DNA of 51,921 bases from Bacteroidales bacterium (GTDB lineage Bacteria; Bacteroidota; Bacteroidia; Bacteroidales; Bacteroidaceae), in contig JAAYUD010000017.1 of the NCBI GenBank assembly GCA_012517855.1, positions 1 through 51,921 on the forward strand, in the 5' to 3' direction. Of this stretch, positions 9,154-17,371 are shown piece after piece (position 1 is the stretch's first letter; every line of letters begins with the position of its first letter). Below the pieces are notes generated by a model, which saw nothing but the letters and a program-made list of their open reading frames with translations, was not told the origin of the DNA and did not search any database. Position numbers and translations under genes: made by a program.

Positions 9154-9909
9154 TTAGCTCAAAAAATTACAAACAATTCGAAAGCCACAATCATAATAAT
9201 GCACATCCTTTTCACTAATACATCGATATGCCGATCTGCAAAATCTAGAATAAGAATTCCATGAGCCACCGCGTAAGATTCTTGCATTTAAGTTGTGAGA
9301 AAGTTCTCCATAAATGGCATACTGGTTTATGCACCACTCCCAGACGTTTCCATGCATATCATATATTCCCCAATTATTAGGCATATAAGAACCAACTTCA
9401 CACGGGCGATTTAATGAAGTACCTATAAACTGTGAATTATATGGATATTGTCCATTAATATTAGCATTTAATGAAGTAAAAGAATATCCAATGTTAAAAG
9501 GTGATTTAGTATTAGCACGACATGCATATTCCCATTCAGCTTCTGTTGGTAATCTATAATGTCTTTTATCTCTCAATTCTTTTGATTGATTAGAAAGGAT
9601 ATTGCAAAAAGCTACAGCATCTTCCCATGAAACGGATTCTACAGGAAATCTACGGGTATCTTTATTAATTACAAATTTAGCACCTCTACCGAAGATAGAG
9701 AAAAAACTAGGATTTATATGCATAAGTTTTTGGTATTGAAATTGAGTAATAGGGTATATTGATATCGCAAAATCAGGAATTATTTCCTTATGCACTGGCC
9801 TTTCATTCTCCCTAGATGTGTTTTCATACTTTTCAGCCCCCATATCGAAACGCCCACCTTGAATATAAACAAAATCAATGCCCAAAACATTTGTAAATAT
9901 TTTTCTCAT
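9154..9909 (-). CDS. FGE-sulfatase-fold (SUMF1-like) protein
   Basis: A 251-residue protein covering one FGE-sulfatase domain. Conserved pieces in order are FVYIQGGRFDMG, PVESVSWEDAVAFCNIL, YRLPTEAEWEYACRA, GNVWEWC, LRGGSW and DCGFRIVC. True formylglycine-generating enzymes carry a Cys pair soon after GGSW. Here only one matching Cys is seen (GGSWNSYSRFC) and the first position is Ser. A copper-type FGE reaction is therefore doubtful; an iron-type oxygenase or a ligand-binding role is possible. It overlaps the upstream gene by ATGA and is followed five bases later by the methyltransferase. Confidence 0.85.
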   Translation of the reverse strand: MRKIFTNVLGIDFVYIQGGRFDMGAEKYENTSRENERPVHKEIIPDFAISIYPITQFQYQKLMHINPSFFSIFGRGAKFVINKDTRRFPVESVSWEDAVAFCNILSNQSKELRDKRHYRLPTEAEWEYACRANTKSPFNIGYSFTSLNANINGQYPYNSQFIGTSLNRPCEVGSYMPNNWGIYDMHGNVWEWCINQYAIYGELSHNLNARILRGGSWNSYSRFCRSAYRCISEKDVHYYDCGFRIVCNFLS

Positions 9910-10364
9910 AGCGACAATTTATATAAACAATAACATAAAATCACTATCCATGATATGGCAAAAAGTCGTGGTATCGCCTTATAATGAATAAGGAATGGGA
10001 TAAGACTTTTCCATATCATATCATTCTTTTTTAATATAGTATCAAAATAGCCACACCATACTGGTGGATAATCGTCATAGTTAAAATTGTTATCCTTTAT
10101 GAATTTATTCCACTTACTAAGTATAAAAGCAATTGCTTTTTCACTTTCCCAAAAAGAATGCCTAATAATGATAGATATAAATATTCCAATTACAGATATA
10201 ACAATAGACACCACGATATCTTTACTAAATATTGAACAAAAACCTGCAAGAAGTAAACCTTGAAGTAAAATAAACCACATCATTCTATCATTTACTAATT
10301 TTGTTTCATTGTCTAGCAATTTTCTAATTTCTCTATCAAAATTTTGTTTTTTAATATCTTCCAT
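9906..10364 (-). CDS. Hypothetical membrane protein, first gene of the FGE operon
   Basis: A 152-residue protein with a charged N-terminal region (about 25 residues). Two close membrane segments follow (about residues 28-45 and 49-66), then a soluble stretch with tryptophans, and a final membrane segment near the C-terminus (ISWIVILCYCLYKL). No family is recognised. Its TGA overlaps the ATG of the FGE-fold gene (9906-9909), so the two are translationally coupled. It could anchor or export the activity of the following two enzymes, which is an inference from layout only. Confidence 0.65.
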   Translation of the reverse strand: MEDIKKQNFDREIRKLLDNETKLVNDRMMWFILLQGLLLAGFCSIFSKDIVVSIVISVIGIFISIIIRHSFWESEKAIAFILSKWNKFIKDNNFNYDDYPPVWCGYFDTILKKNDMIWKSLIPFLIHYKAIPRLFAISWIVILCYCLYKLSL

Positions 10365-10479
10365 AAAACCATATATTTACCTATTAAATATCTTATTTAT
10401 AATATTTTATGCAAGTTTAATTATGCTATTTTATATTGGATTAGTGCTTGATAAAATTTAAATATTGATTTTTGTACGA

Positions 10480-10510
10480 CAAATTTATGACTTTTTTAAG
10501 AATTACGCAA
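10480..10510 (-). promoter_or_regulatory. Promoter of the membrane protein/FGE/methyltransferase operon
   Basis: On the minus strand, TAAATTTG (10480-10487) and TTG (10508-10510) are 20 bases apart, a good Bacteroidetes pair. It leaves a 5' leader of about 110 bases before the ATG at 10364. Confidence 0.5.
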
Positions 10511-10596
10511 CAATTATTTCACATACAATTGATCACATTACATGCATTAGTGTTTATGTAGTAAAAAATCACCATTAGAGTGCAAAATATTTTAAA

Positions 10597-10626
10597 GAAA
10601 AGGCGATCATTTCTGACCGCCTTTTC
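10597..10626 (-). terminator. Terminator after the spanin-like gene
   Basis: Read on the minus strand, GAAAAGGCGGTCA, a short GAAA-containing loop and TGATCGCCTTTTC form a stem of about 11 bp followed by TTTAAAA. It lies 31 bases after the stop of the 10657-11076 gene. Confidence 0.7.
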
Positions 10627-10656
10627 AATCTAGAATTATTTCTTCAACCTCTCGGT

Positions 10657-11076
10657 TTACTTTCTTATTTTACCCTTCACAAAGATATAAACCCCTGATG
10701 AAATAACCAACACAATCAATGCAATAATTGTGATCCTACCGGTATTCATTTCTACCTTTTGCCATCGAGTGAGTTGCTTCTCGACAGGATAAGGGATACG
10801 GATCGAATCGGTTTTATTAAAATAGACACTGTCCGTACTGAAGATATACTTGTTTACGTACTTTGTCTGGTACTTGTTCAAAAACACCGTATCCCCTTTG
10901 ATATATGAAGAAATCGAATCGTGCAAATAGATGGAATCGTGCTTTTGCACCAGCTTATCGATATACTTCGTTTCCGTCCGTACACTTTCGACTGGAACAT
11001 ACTTAACTGATCGGCACGAAGTCAGCAACATTATAAATAGGATGACAGCGTACATGCTCATTTGCTTTCGTTTCAT
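10657..11076 (-). CDS. Unimolecular-spanin-like lysis lipoprotein
   Basis: A 139-residue protein. An N-terminal signal ends in the lipobox LLTSC (Cys 21). A periplasmic region of about 90 residues is rich in Tyr, Lys, Asp and Ser with short repeats (KYIDKLVQKHDSIYLHDS). A single membrane helix near residues 113-132 is followed by a basic tail (VKGKIRK). An outer-membrane lipid anchor plus a C-terminal inner-membrane helix is the architecture of phage u-spanins, which fuse the two membranes at lysis. Similar proteins occur with DUF5675 genes in Bacteroidetes prophages. It lies 4 bases after the DUF5675 gene, and a decayed copy of its 3' end occurs at 18320-18405. Confidence 0.65.
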   Translation of the reverse strand: MKRKQMSMYAVILFIMLLTSCRSVKYVPVESVRTETKYIDKLVQKHDSIYLHDSISSYIKGDTVFLNKYQTKYVNKYIFSTDSVYFNKTDSIRIPYPVEKQLTRWQKVEMNTGRITIIALIVLVISSGVYIFVKGKIRK

Positions 11077-11080
11077 TTCA

Positions 11081-11398
11081 TCAATCTTTAATGGTTATCA
11101 AAACATCTTCTTTACCGGTTAAAGCATCCTGAATACGTTTGTTCAGCTCATCAGACCTCTTGCGTGAATTTGTCAGACCACCTATCACAGTATTCTCACC
11201 AACAAGGATACAACCTTCCGTATCTTCAGCCTTGTTACCCGGATGAATGCGGATAGCTTCGAACTGCGGAACGCCGTTAACGAGTGGCATTACTCGCTTG
11301 AATTTCGGAGAGTAAGTCATCGTTATCCGGTAAGTTCCGGCAGGAATGGCCGTCCTGCCGAAAACTTTGGATTCTTTAGTAAGGTCTGGCATGAACAA
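11081..11398 (-). pseudogene. DUF5675 protein gene, 5'-truncated
   Basis: Encodes the central and C-terminal part of a DUF5675 domain: TAIPAGTYRITMTYSPKF, EAIRIHPGNKAEDTEGCILVG and a final VLITIKD. Full members have 20-30 more residues before the TKESKVFGRT segment (a first strand and a TLE-type motif); these are missing here. The break coincides with the edge of repeat box B at 11403, suggesting insertion or rearrangement. An ATG at 11398 could still start a shortened protein. DUF5675 genes are common in phage lysis regions of Bacteroidetes; the biochemical role is not established. Confidence 0.6.
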
Positions 11399-11402
11399 AA
11401 TC

Positions 11403-11489
11403 GTCGTATGTTCCTTTTTTTGGCGACGTCCTTAAGTTTTCCAGAAAACGTATGGATGTCAACAAATTTAGGTACATACGTGATTTTGA
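11403..11489 (+). repeat. Repeat box B, copy 1
   Basis: About 85 bases similar to 40009-40096 in the same orientation. The shared core contains GTCGTATGTT, GGTCCTTAAGTTTT-like and AACGTATGGA, then a near-mirror ACATACGT. The internal ACGTATG/CATACGT arms make it partly palindromic. Confidence 0.65.
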
Positions 11490-11857
11490 TAAAGGTTCTT
11501 TGCTGCATTCCAAAGACCATGAAAATCATCTGCATTTCAACCTTTGCCACCTCCGTATGACACCATACGGTGCTACTACACAGTATGTTAACGATGCACC
11601 GTATACAACGCCAGCGGAAAAAGGTCCGAAAATCGGCCCTAGAGTATACTGTAGAGTCCTTATTTTCAGCGGGCCTCTGCTTAGAATCAATCTAAACGAT
11701 AGCTTACAGATAGCTGAGGGACCGTTTGCGCATAAACGGGTGTATCTCATTCATTAAGTACCTCATGTCACTTAGTCTCTTCTTTTTTATTGATGAATCC
11801 GAGACGCACATCCTCATTGAAGCAAGACTGTGTTAGGCTAAAGTAGTGATGTGGATG

Positions 11858-11920
11858 CCGTTTTTCAGAACGTTTTGGAAGATGAATATTGGGAGCGATA
11901 CTGATACTATTTTAACCATA
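11858..11920 (-). repeat. Repeat box A, decayed inverted copy
   Basis: The reverse complement reads AGTATCAGTATCG, then AATATTC and AAAACGTTCTGAAAAACGG. This matches box A at 39813-39925 and 12172-12284 with extra substitutions. Confidence 0.55.
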
Positions 11921-11968
11921 CCCAAGTGGCACTCCTTGATATACAAAATGGAACCTGTGTTCTCAAAA

Positions 11969-12071
11969 AATGATAAGGACGAACATAAAAATTCGTATGG
12001 ACGAAACTAAAAGTTTATACTTACAAACATTTATTTTCGTCCATATCATTTTCTCGCTGTATATCAACAAT
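11969..12071 (-). repeat. Repeat R110, copy 1 (inverted)
   Basis: The reverse complement matches 39661-39767 at roughly 90 percent by eye, including GATATACAGCGAGAAAAT, AAATGTTTGTAAGTATAAAC and TATGTTCGTCCTTATCA. Internal GGACGAA/TTCGTCC arms make it able to form a long cruciform. Confidence 0.75.
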
Positions 12072-12171
12072 TTGCGTACAAAACGCTTATGCCTTGCTCT
12101 GATTCTATTTATATTCGAGCGCTCGAGCAATAGCGGGAAAAGTGCCCTGTAAGGGCTTGTAGCGGATGTCA

Positions 12172-12284
12172 GGATAAGAAAGTATCAGTATGTCTGGAAA
12201 TATTCGCATCGAAATACGTTCTGAAAAATGGATTGTAGGCAAGGCATTGTATCATAGCTCGTTTCGATGTCAATGGGGTGAGCA
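12172..12284 (+). repeat. Repeat box A, copy 2
   Basis: Starts GGATAAGAAAGTATCAGT and ends with CAATGGGGTG. It shares ATATTCGC, ACGTTCTGAAAAA and the end motif with 39813-39925; the middle is more divergent. Confidence 0.65.
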
Positions 12285-12481
12285 CTCCAACTATTTATAT
12301 AGAGTAAGACAATATCTATTGTGACTGTTTATACCATTTTTTCTGCAAAACAGATAAATATTTCACCTCTTCTTACAACTCATTCATATAAAAAGCCAGT
12401 CTCTTTCTCATATCTAAGTACTCGATACCACATAATGCTTAGTCCCCTAGCTTTTACCGGTGAGCCGTCACATAGCCATGT

Positions 12482-14920
12482 TCAATTCGCATTTATCTTC
12501 TTCAGATCGGTATTGTTTATCGCATGAGCTACTCTAGACACCTCTTTCTTCAGTTTACCGAACCGATAATTGATACTTATGCCTATAGATCGATATTCAT
12601 TACGATTCACCGACTGAAAGCGAAATCCGTTTCCTTCTTCCCAAGAGGAATACTTTTTATATTTGCGTAAGAAATTATCGGCATAACACGACACCGTAAG
12701 CTTTTTATCAAGAAAAAGACGACGTAATGAGAGCCCATAAGAAGAAGTTCCGGATACTTTTCCCTGAGGAGTAATGCACGAGTTGTTCCATGATCCGTTC
12801 ACACTCATTGAGATACTCCACGGAAGAGATTGTTCCAAATTCCAATCTACGGTATAGCACGAGCCCCTGCGATTGCCGCCACTCGGTATACTTCGATATT
12901 GATTGTACGTCCAATTGGCATTAACGCTGCCATACAAATGCTTATAAATAGTTCCACTCGCATATAGACTTACCCACATAGCCGAACGACTTCCTATATT
13001 ACGAAAAGTGTGATTCAGTACTTTATCGGTAACGAATGTATACGACTCAATGCTATTATCGGTCAACGAATAACCCGACGAAAGACTGATACTGGCTTTA
13101 TCTCCCGTACAATTATATTCTACATCCCAAGTATTGTTTTTCTCGCACTTCAATGCCGGATTGCCGAAATAGATATTCAACGGATCGTCGTTATTGATAC
13201 GAGGATTAAGGAAGTTTATATCCGGACGGCTAATACGCATGTTATACGACAATTTCAAGTTGTTATTCTCATCAATACCCCAGAAAAGAGAAGCCGAAGG
13301 AACGATATTGCCGTAATGAGTGGTAAAGTGGTCGTCCGTGCTCCCCACTTCATTCATGTTTTCGTGAGTATATTCGTATCTCAGTCCCCCCTTGGCACTC
13401 CAGTTCTTTTCTTTCAGCACATACTCACCATACGCAGCATAGATAGATTGCTTCTGACGATAACACAAACGTTGCTCGGCGTTCTCCGTATAATCGCTGT
13501 CGCCATTACGAGTGTAATACGAATGACTGTTTTTATTCCGACGTGCAATATACTTCACACCCGCCTCTATCGTTTGTCCCCGAGCAATCGGATCGGTATA
13601 ATCCAACTGAACGGTGTTTTCGGTCGTATTAGGATTTTCTTTTCGATAGATGCTCGTATACGGAAACGAATAATTCACCATATTTGTATAGTCCGTATAT
13701 GTTTTCTGGCTATGCGGAAACGCACTCAACTGGTAAGACAATACAACCATTTTCCCTTTCTTGCGAAAAGATCGCTGATAGTTAGATTGCACCACAATCA
13801 TATCCAACGAATTTCTTCTCCGATTGTTTTCATCGTACGAGGATGCAAGGTTTCCACCGGAAGTATACATTTTTGTCGTTCCATTTACATCCTCCAGATC
13901 ACGACTCTCCATGATACCCGCATCAAAAGTAAAGAGCCGCAAAGAATCGATATCATAACTCAGATCCACATCGTCGGTAGTTGCAGCAGACGGCTTCATC
14001 TTTTTGTTATCGCTAGATGCTTGTTTATAATTATCGGGCGATTGATAGTTAACATATTCATTGTCCGCATAAGAGTACCTCGCATCATTGCGCGTCAAAA
14101 AAGCATTACCGGAAATCGAAAGTTTACCCACTTGCACGGTCGAGTATATCCTGCCATATTGAGAATTATTGGTGACACCGCCCGACAGCGATACCGAATA
14201 CCCGGGCATCACCTTTCTACGTACAATATTAAGAATGCCGGCAACGCCCTCTGCATCATATTTTGCATCGGGATTGGTAATCACTTGCACCGACTTAATC
14301 GTATTGGCAGGCATATTTTTCAAGACCTCCGCCATATTTTGCGAGTTGATGACAATACTGGGGCGTCCGTCGATATAAACCTTAAAGTCTCCCCTTCCCT
14401 TAAGTTTGACGTCGCTCAATCCTGCAACTGTAACAAAAGGAACTTTCCGCAGTATATCCAACACATTGCTCACAGCAGCATTGGGGTCGCGTTCCACATT
14501 GTATTCGAGTTTGTCTATATCGACTTTTATCAATTTCCGACGAGAGACCACCGTAACCCCTTTAAGGCTTTGTATATCGTTGTGAGTATAGATCATACCC
14601 ATATCTACCACAGTGCGGTCGTGCAACACCACCTTTCTCTGCATCGTTGCCATGCCCACACAAGTGAAAGACAGCAAATAAGTCCCACTATTGGCAAGCG
14701 AGAAATCAAATTCACCATGTTCACCGGTCATCAGCATTTTCACAGCCTTTTTGGAGTCTTGCACACTGTAGACACTAACCGTCACATAAGGTTCACGTTC
14801 GTGAGTCAATGTATCAATCAGCACCCCTTTTACCCGAAACACTCCCGGCGTTTTAGGTTGGGCCTGTAGACCGATACAAAAGGTACAAAAGAGTAATAGA
14901 TATGCACAACACTTTTTCAT
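12482..14920 (-). CDS. Outer-membrane beta-barrel receptor (TonB-dependent-receptor-like)
   Basis: About 812 residues; the start at 14920 (MKKCCAYLLLFCTF) gives a clean signal peptide. Next comes a carboxypeptidase-regulatory-like domain (about residues 25-115). A plug-like region includes NVLDILRKVPFVTV, LKGRGDFKVYIDGRP and IKSVQVITNPDAKYDAEG. A long barrel follows of the 'outer membrane beta-barrel protein family' type, ending with alternating hydrophobic strands. Such proteins import or bind ligands at the outer membrane; the ligand is unknown. No SusD partner is adjacent, so it is not a classical SusC. Confidence 0.88.
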   Translation of the reverse strand: MKKCCAYLLLFCTFCIGLQAQPKTPGVFRVKGVLIDTLTHEREPYVTVSVYSVQDSKKAVKMLMTGEHGEFDFSLANSGTYLLSFTCVGMATMQRKVVLHDRTVVDMGMIYTHNDIQSLKGVTVVSRRKLIKVDIDKLEYNVERDPNAAVSNVLDILRKVPFVTVAGLSDVKLKGRGDFKVYIDGRPSIVINSQNMAEVLKNMPANTIKSVQVITNPDAKYDAEGVAGILNIVRRKVMPGYSVSLSGGVTNNSQYGRIYSTVQVGKLSISGNAFLTRNDARYSYADNEYVNYQSPDNYKQASSDNKKMKPSAATTDDVDLSYDIDSLRLFTFDAGIMESRDLEDVNGTTKMYTSGGNLASSYDENNRRRNSLDMIVVQSNYQRSFRKKGKMVVLSYQLSAFPHSQKTYTDYTNMVNYSFPYTSIYRKENPNTTENTVQLDYTDPIARGQTIEAGVKYIARRNKNSHSYYTRNGDSDYTENAEQRLCYRQKQSIYAAYGEYVLKEKNWSAKGGLRYEYTHENMNEVGSTDDHFTTHYGNIVPSASLFWGIDENNNLKLSYNMRISRPDINFLNPRINNDDPLNIYFGNPALKCEKNNTWDVEYNCTGDKASISLSSGYSLTDNSIESYTFVTDKVLNHTFRNIGSRSAMWVSLYASGTIYKHLYGSVNANWTYNQYRSIPSGGNRRGSCYTVDWNLEQSLPWSISMSVNGSWNNSCITPQGKVSGTSSYGLSLRRLFLDKKLTVSCYADNFLRKYKKYSSWEEGNGFRFQSVNRNEYRSIGISINYRFGKLKKEVSRVAHAINNTDLKKINAN

Positions 14921-15321
14921 AGCAAAATGATACAAAGCATAGACTCTACAATCAGAGCCTATCTATCTCCTATTAGCCTTCCTTATATATAGAAAAGCCG
15001 TGGCAATTTACAGAAAAAAATTTACTTATACAAATACGAAAGCAAAAATATTATAGTCTTTCTTAATCTTTAGACAAACAACTAATGTGCAGGATATAGA
15101 GGACGAATATCAAGATTTCTTGTAGTGCAAGATGCTGTTTTGCAAGTAGGGATAATTTCTAGATTATCGAAATAAGGTGTACTTATTCGGTGCTGTTGCA
15201 TTGGTGCCATTAGTTAGTTACGGCAAAGGCTAACGGTTGTTATGATCCCATATTGTGACAGCACCAAAATTTCATTAATATATGTTTTAGGGTAATATAA
15301 AATGTATCATAATGCCTGAAA
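14921..15321. other. Intergenic region
   Basis: No gene is seen. Minus-strand TATTTTTG at 15043-15050 could be the -7 box of the receptor gene. GGTGCTGT (about 15200) and ACAGCACC (about 15260) form a loose inverted pair of unknown meaning. Confidence 0.35.
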
Positions 15322-15361
15322 ACAAAAAAATACCTGCGCTACCGAATTAGTGGCGCAGGTA
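15322..15361 (-). terminator. Terminator of the LruC-domain gene
   Basis: Read on the minus strand, TACCTGCGC and GCGCAGGTA form a 9-bp stem followed by TTTTTTTG. It is 58 bases after the stop at 15419. Confidence 0.8.
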
Positions 15362-15418
15362 ATATAGGATTTTGAAACATCCTCATCTCATTTAAAGGAT
15401 ATAAGGATGCTATGTAGA

Positions 15419-16846
15419 TTACCAATTATGAACTATCATTGTATCATCAGGGACATTGGCTCCATCTTCCACATACCAATTTTTATTTTGCACACCATTG
15501 CTTTGAACAAATGATTTGTAGTTAACATAGGCTCCATAAAAAGAGACTTCTTCCCAAACATGGCCTGTGAGAACAGGTGTTTTGATGCCCCAAACTAACC
15601 CCTCATTGGTGCAATATGTAGCAGTAGAACTCATTGCTACGTTACCTTTAGTCACATCTGTTGCATAAGTTGTATAACCTGGGGTCGGATTATAACCTTT
15701 TAAGTGAATCTCATATCCGCTATTAGTTATAATATAGAAGTTTTGTTTTTCGGTATTTGTAACAGCTTCTATCATATCTGCCAATTGAGACGCACTTTCA
15801 CTTTCTGCCATGGAAGCACGATCTTTATATCTAAAAATAACGGTAAGTGTAAACAAATCGCCTCCTTGATTAATATATCCACTGTTTACATTATAGAATA
15901 AAGATGTATTATTATCGTGGCCATATTTCTTTGCTTGAGACTCATTATATGTCCTATTATTAAACAATTGTTTAGCACCTGTTTTAGAATTTGTATAATA
16001 TGTTGTTTGTGCTTCAGATGAATTTAACCATCCGAGGTTATTAATTTGAATTTTCGGATGATCCCCATCTGTACTTACAGTAGCATTTAAACTATTTGCA
16101 GGTATTTCGTCTGTATTATCGTTACCAATAGTCAATTTAGAAGTTGTATTGTCAATATATTTAGACGAAAGTCCTTCGAGGTATAAACCTACGTTTCGTG
16201 GATAATCCCCTCCCATGGTACGTACATGCATGACAACTTTAACTTGCTCACGCCAAGTTTGAGAAGGTGCAGTTTTAGCATCCACTGTCTTAGCTTCTAT
16301 ATCATAATCAACAACAACATCATTGAAATCTGCGTCTACACTACCAACGACAGGGTTATTGGGCCAACTGTCATCAAACATTGCTACTCCGCTTGAGTGG
16401 TAGAATGTTTGTGGTCCATCGCTCGTTACATATTTCGCTACGGCATCCTCAGGAATTGTAATTGCCGTATCATCATTGGCTCTGGAAGTCGTCGTTGATG
16501 CTTTTACAAAAACATTTTGTGCTAGGATATTATTATTTGAATCATATATATCAATATAGGCATCGCTTTTTGACTTGAAAGTCAAATTCAAGTTTGTCAG
16601 CGAAGAAACGTCATGTTGTCCATAAACTGTTGCTTTAGGATCTACAGGAATTTCTGTCGTTTTAATTTCATCATTAGAATTTTTATATTTAATAATGAGA
16701 GATGTACAGCCAGTAGGAACAACTAATTTAACGCTCGTAGGAGCATCTATTTTTGTTGTTGAGTCCATGATTCCACCATTATTGGAACATGAACAAAAAA
16801 ATAATGCCACAATAGCAAAATAACCAAATACATAATTTGTTTTCAT
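15419..16846 (-). CDS. LruC domain-containing lipoprotein
   Basis: A 475-residue protein with a lipoprotein signal (ALFFCSCSNNGG, Cys about 20). The N-terminal third is a beta-rich domain. The LruC/DUF4842 signature follows from about residue 155: FYHSSGVAMFDDSWP and VDADFNDVVVDYDIE, the acidic DxDxND motif typical of the family. LruC proteins are surface or periplasmic lipoproteins of unknown role, common in Bacteroidetes. It stands alone, with its own promoter and terminator. Confidence 0.87.
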   Translation of the reverse strand: MKTNYVFGYFAIVALFFCSCSNNGGIMDSTTKIDAPTSVKLVVPTGCTSLIIKYKNSNDEIKTTEIPVDPKATVYGQHDVSSLTNLNLTFKSKSDAYIDIYDSNNNILAQNVFVKASTTTSRANDDTAITIPEDAVAKYVTSDGPQTFYHSSGVAMFDDSWPNNPVVGSVDADFNDVVVDYDIEAKTVDAKTAPSQTWREQVKVVMHVRTMGGDYPRNVGLYLEGLSSKYIDNTTSKLTIGNDNTDEIPANSLNATVSTDGDHPKIQINNLGWLNSSEAQTTYYTNSKTGAKQLFNNRTYNESQAKKYGHDNNTSLFYNVNSGYINQGGDLFTLTVIFRYKDRASMAESESASQLADMIEAVTNTEKQNFYIITNSGYEIHLKGYNPTPGYTTYATDVTKGNVAMSSTATYCTNEGLVWGIKTPVLTGHVWEEVSFYGAYVNYKSFVQSNGVQNKNWYVEDGANVPDDTMIVHNW

Positions 16847-16871
16847 GTTGTATGGAGTTTAATAATTTGCA

Positions 16872-16902
16872 CAAAGTTACATTTTTTTTTTTACATTCAA
16901 AA
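16872..16902 (-). promoter_or_regulatory. Promoter of the LruC-domain gene
   Basis: Minus-strand TAACTTTG (16872-16879), with TTTTG (about 16898-16902) upstream at a spacing of about 18 bases; it lies 25 bases before the start codon. Confidence 0.6.
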
Positions 16903-17320
16903 CAAGTCAATTATTTTTTATTCTTTTTTCTATATAACGTCCACATATCATGCTGATTATTCGTACTTATTATTTGATCTATCACGCATGACTATAACGT
17001 AATTTATTGTGCGTTTGAGTCATTCAAGCCTCACTTTCTTTTATCGTAAGAAATCTTGAATTTGATCATTATAAAGAATATGCAATAGTAACAATAGCAT
17101 ATTGTAGATATCGCCTTTAACTTTCGCTCAATGAAAATATCATTATACATACTTTTTTCTTTTTGCAGACAATCGGTCAATTGAGCATACAAGATTCTTA
17201 TGTTTAAATACATTAACGGACCCTTCAGATATTTTGTTGTTGCAAAGTTAAAGCAATAACCGCTCCTTACACCATCATAACCTAATCTTTACCTCACTTT
17301 CCTTCAATCCTATACAAATT
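16903..17320. other. Intergenic region
   Basis: AT-rich. A minus-strand TAACTTTG at 17243-17250 could drive a short transcript. A 60-residue frame at 17031-17213 follows it but shows no recognisable features. Confidence 0.3.
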
Positions 17321-17352
17321 GAAAAAGAGATTTATTGTAGAGCGAAAATCTC
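17321..17352 (-). terminator. Terminator of the DUF4382 gene
   Basis: Minus strand: GAGATTT and AAATCTC arms around a loop of about 13 bases, then TTTTTC. It lies 20 bases after the stop at 17372. Confidence 0.5.
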
Positions 17353-17371
17353 GAATACGAAAAACATTCCT

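Larger units (their letters stand above)
11399..12481. other. Repeat-rich non-coding stretch
   Basis: No convincing gene is seen. It contains box B (11403-11489), a perfect CCGTATG-ACAC-CATACGG hairpin (11553-11570) and several shorter inverted pairs to about 11740. Further on are a decayed inverted box A (11858-11920), R110 (11969-12071) and a direct box A (12172-12284). Short frames here begin inside repeats and have no recognisable product. Confidence 0.6.

Noticed and set aside
9154-9909. FGE-fold protein as target of a diversity-generating retroelement
   Set aside because: No reverse transcriptase, template repeat or adenine-specific variation is visible in the window.
11452-11757. A 101-codon plus-strand frame and a 74-codon minus-strand frame
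   Set aside because: Both begin in or next to box B and palindromes, overlap each other, and show no protein-like features.
4684-12481. Second copy of the tRNA-Lys 3' end as distal attachment site
   Set aside because: I looked for GGTTCGAGCCCCTGAGGGCG and shorter cores downstream and did not find one, so the far end of the island is not defined.
13010-14869. A 619-codon plus-strand open frame
   Set aside because: It lies entirely opposite the outer-membrane receptor gene, has no recognisable domain, and is explained as an antisense shadow.
17031-17213. A 60-codon minus-strand frame preceded by TAACTTTG
   Set aside because: A promoter-like box exists, but the peptide has no signal, helix or family pattern, so I do not call it a gene.
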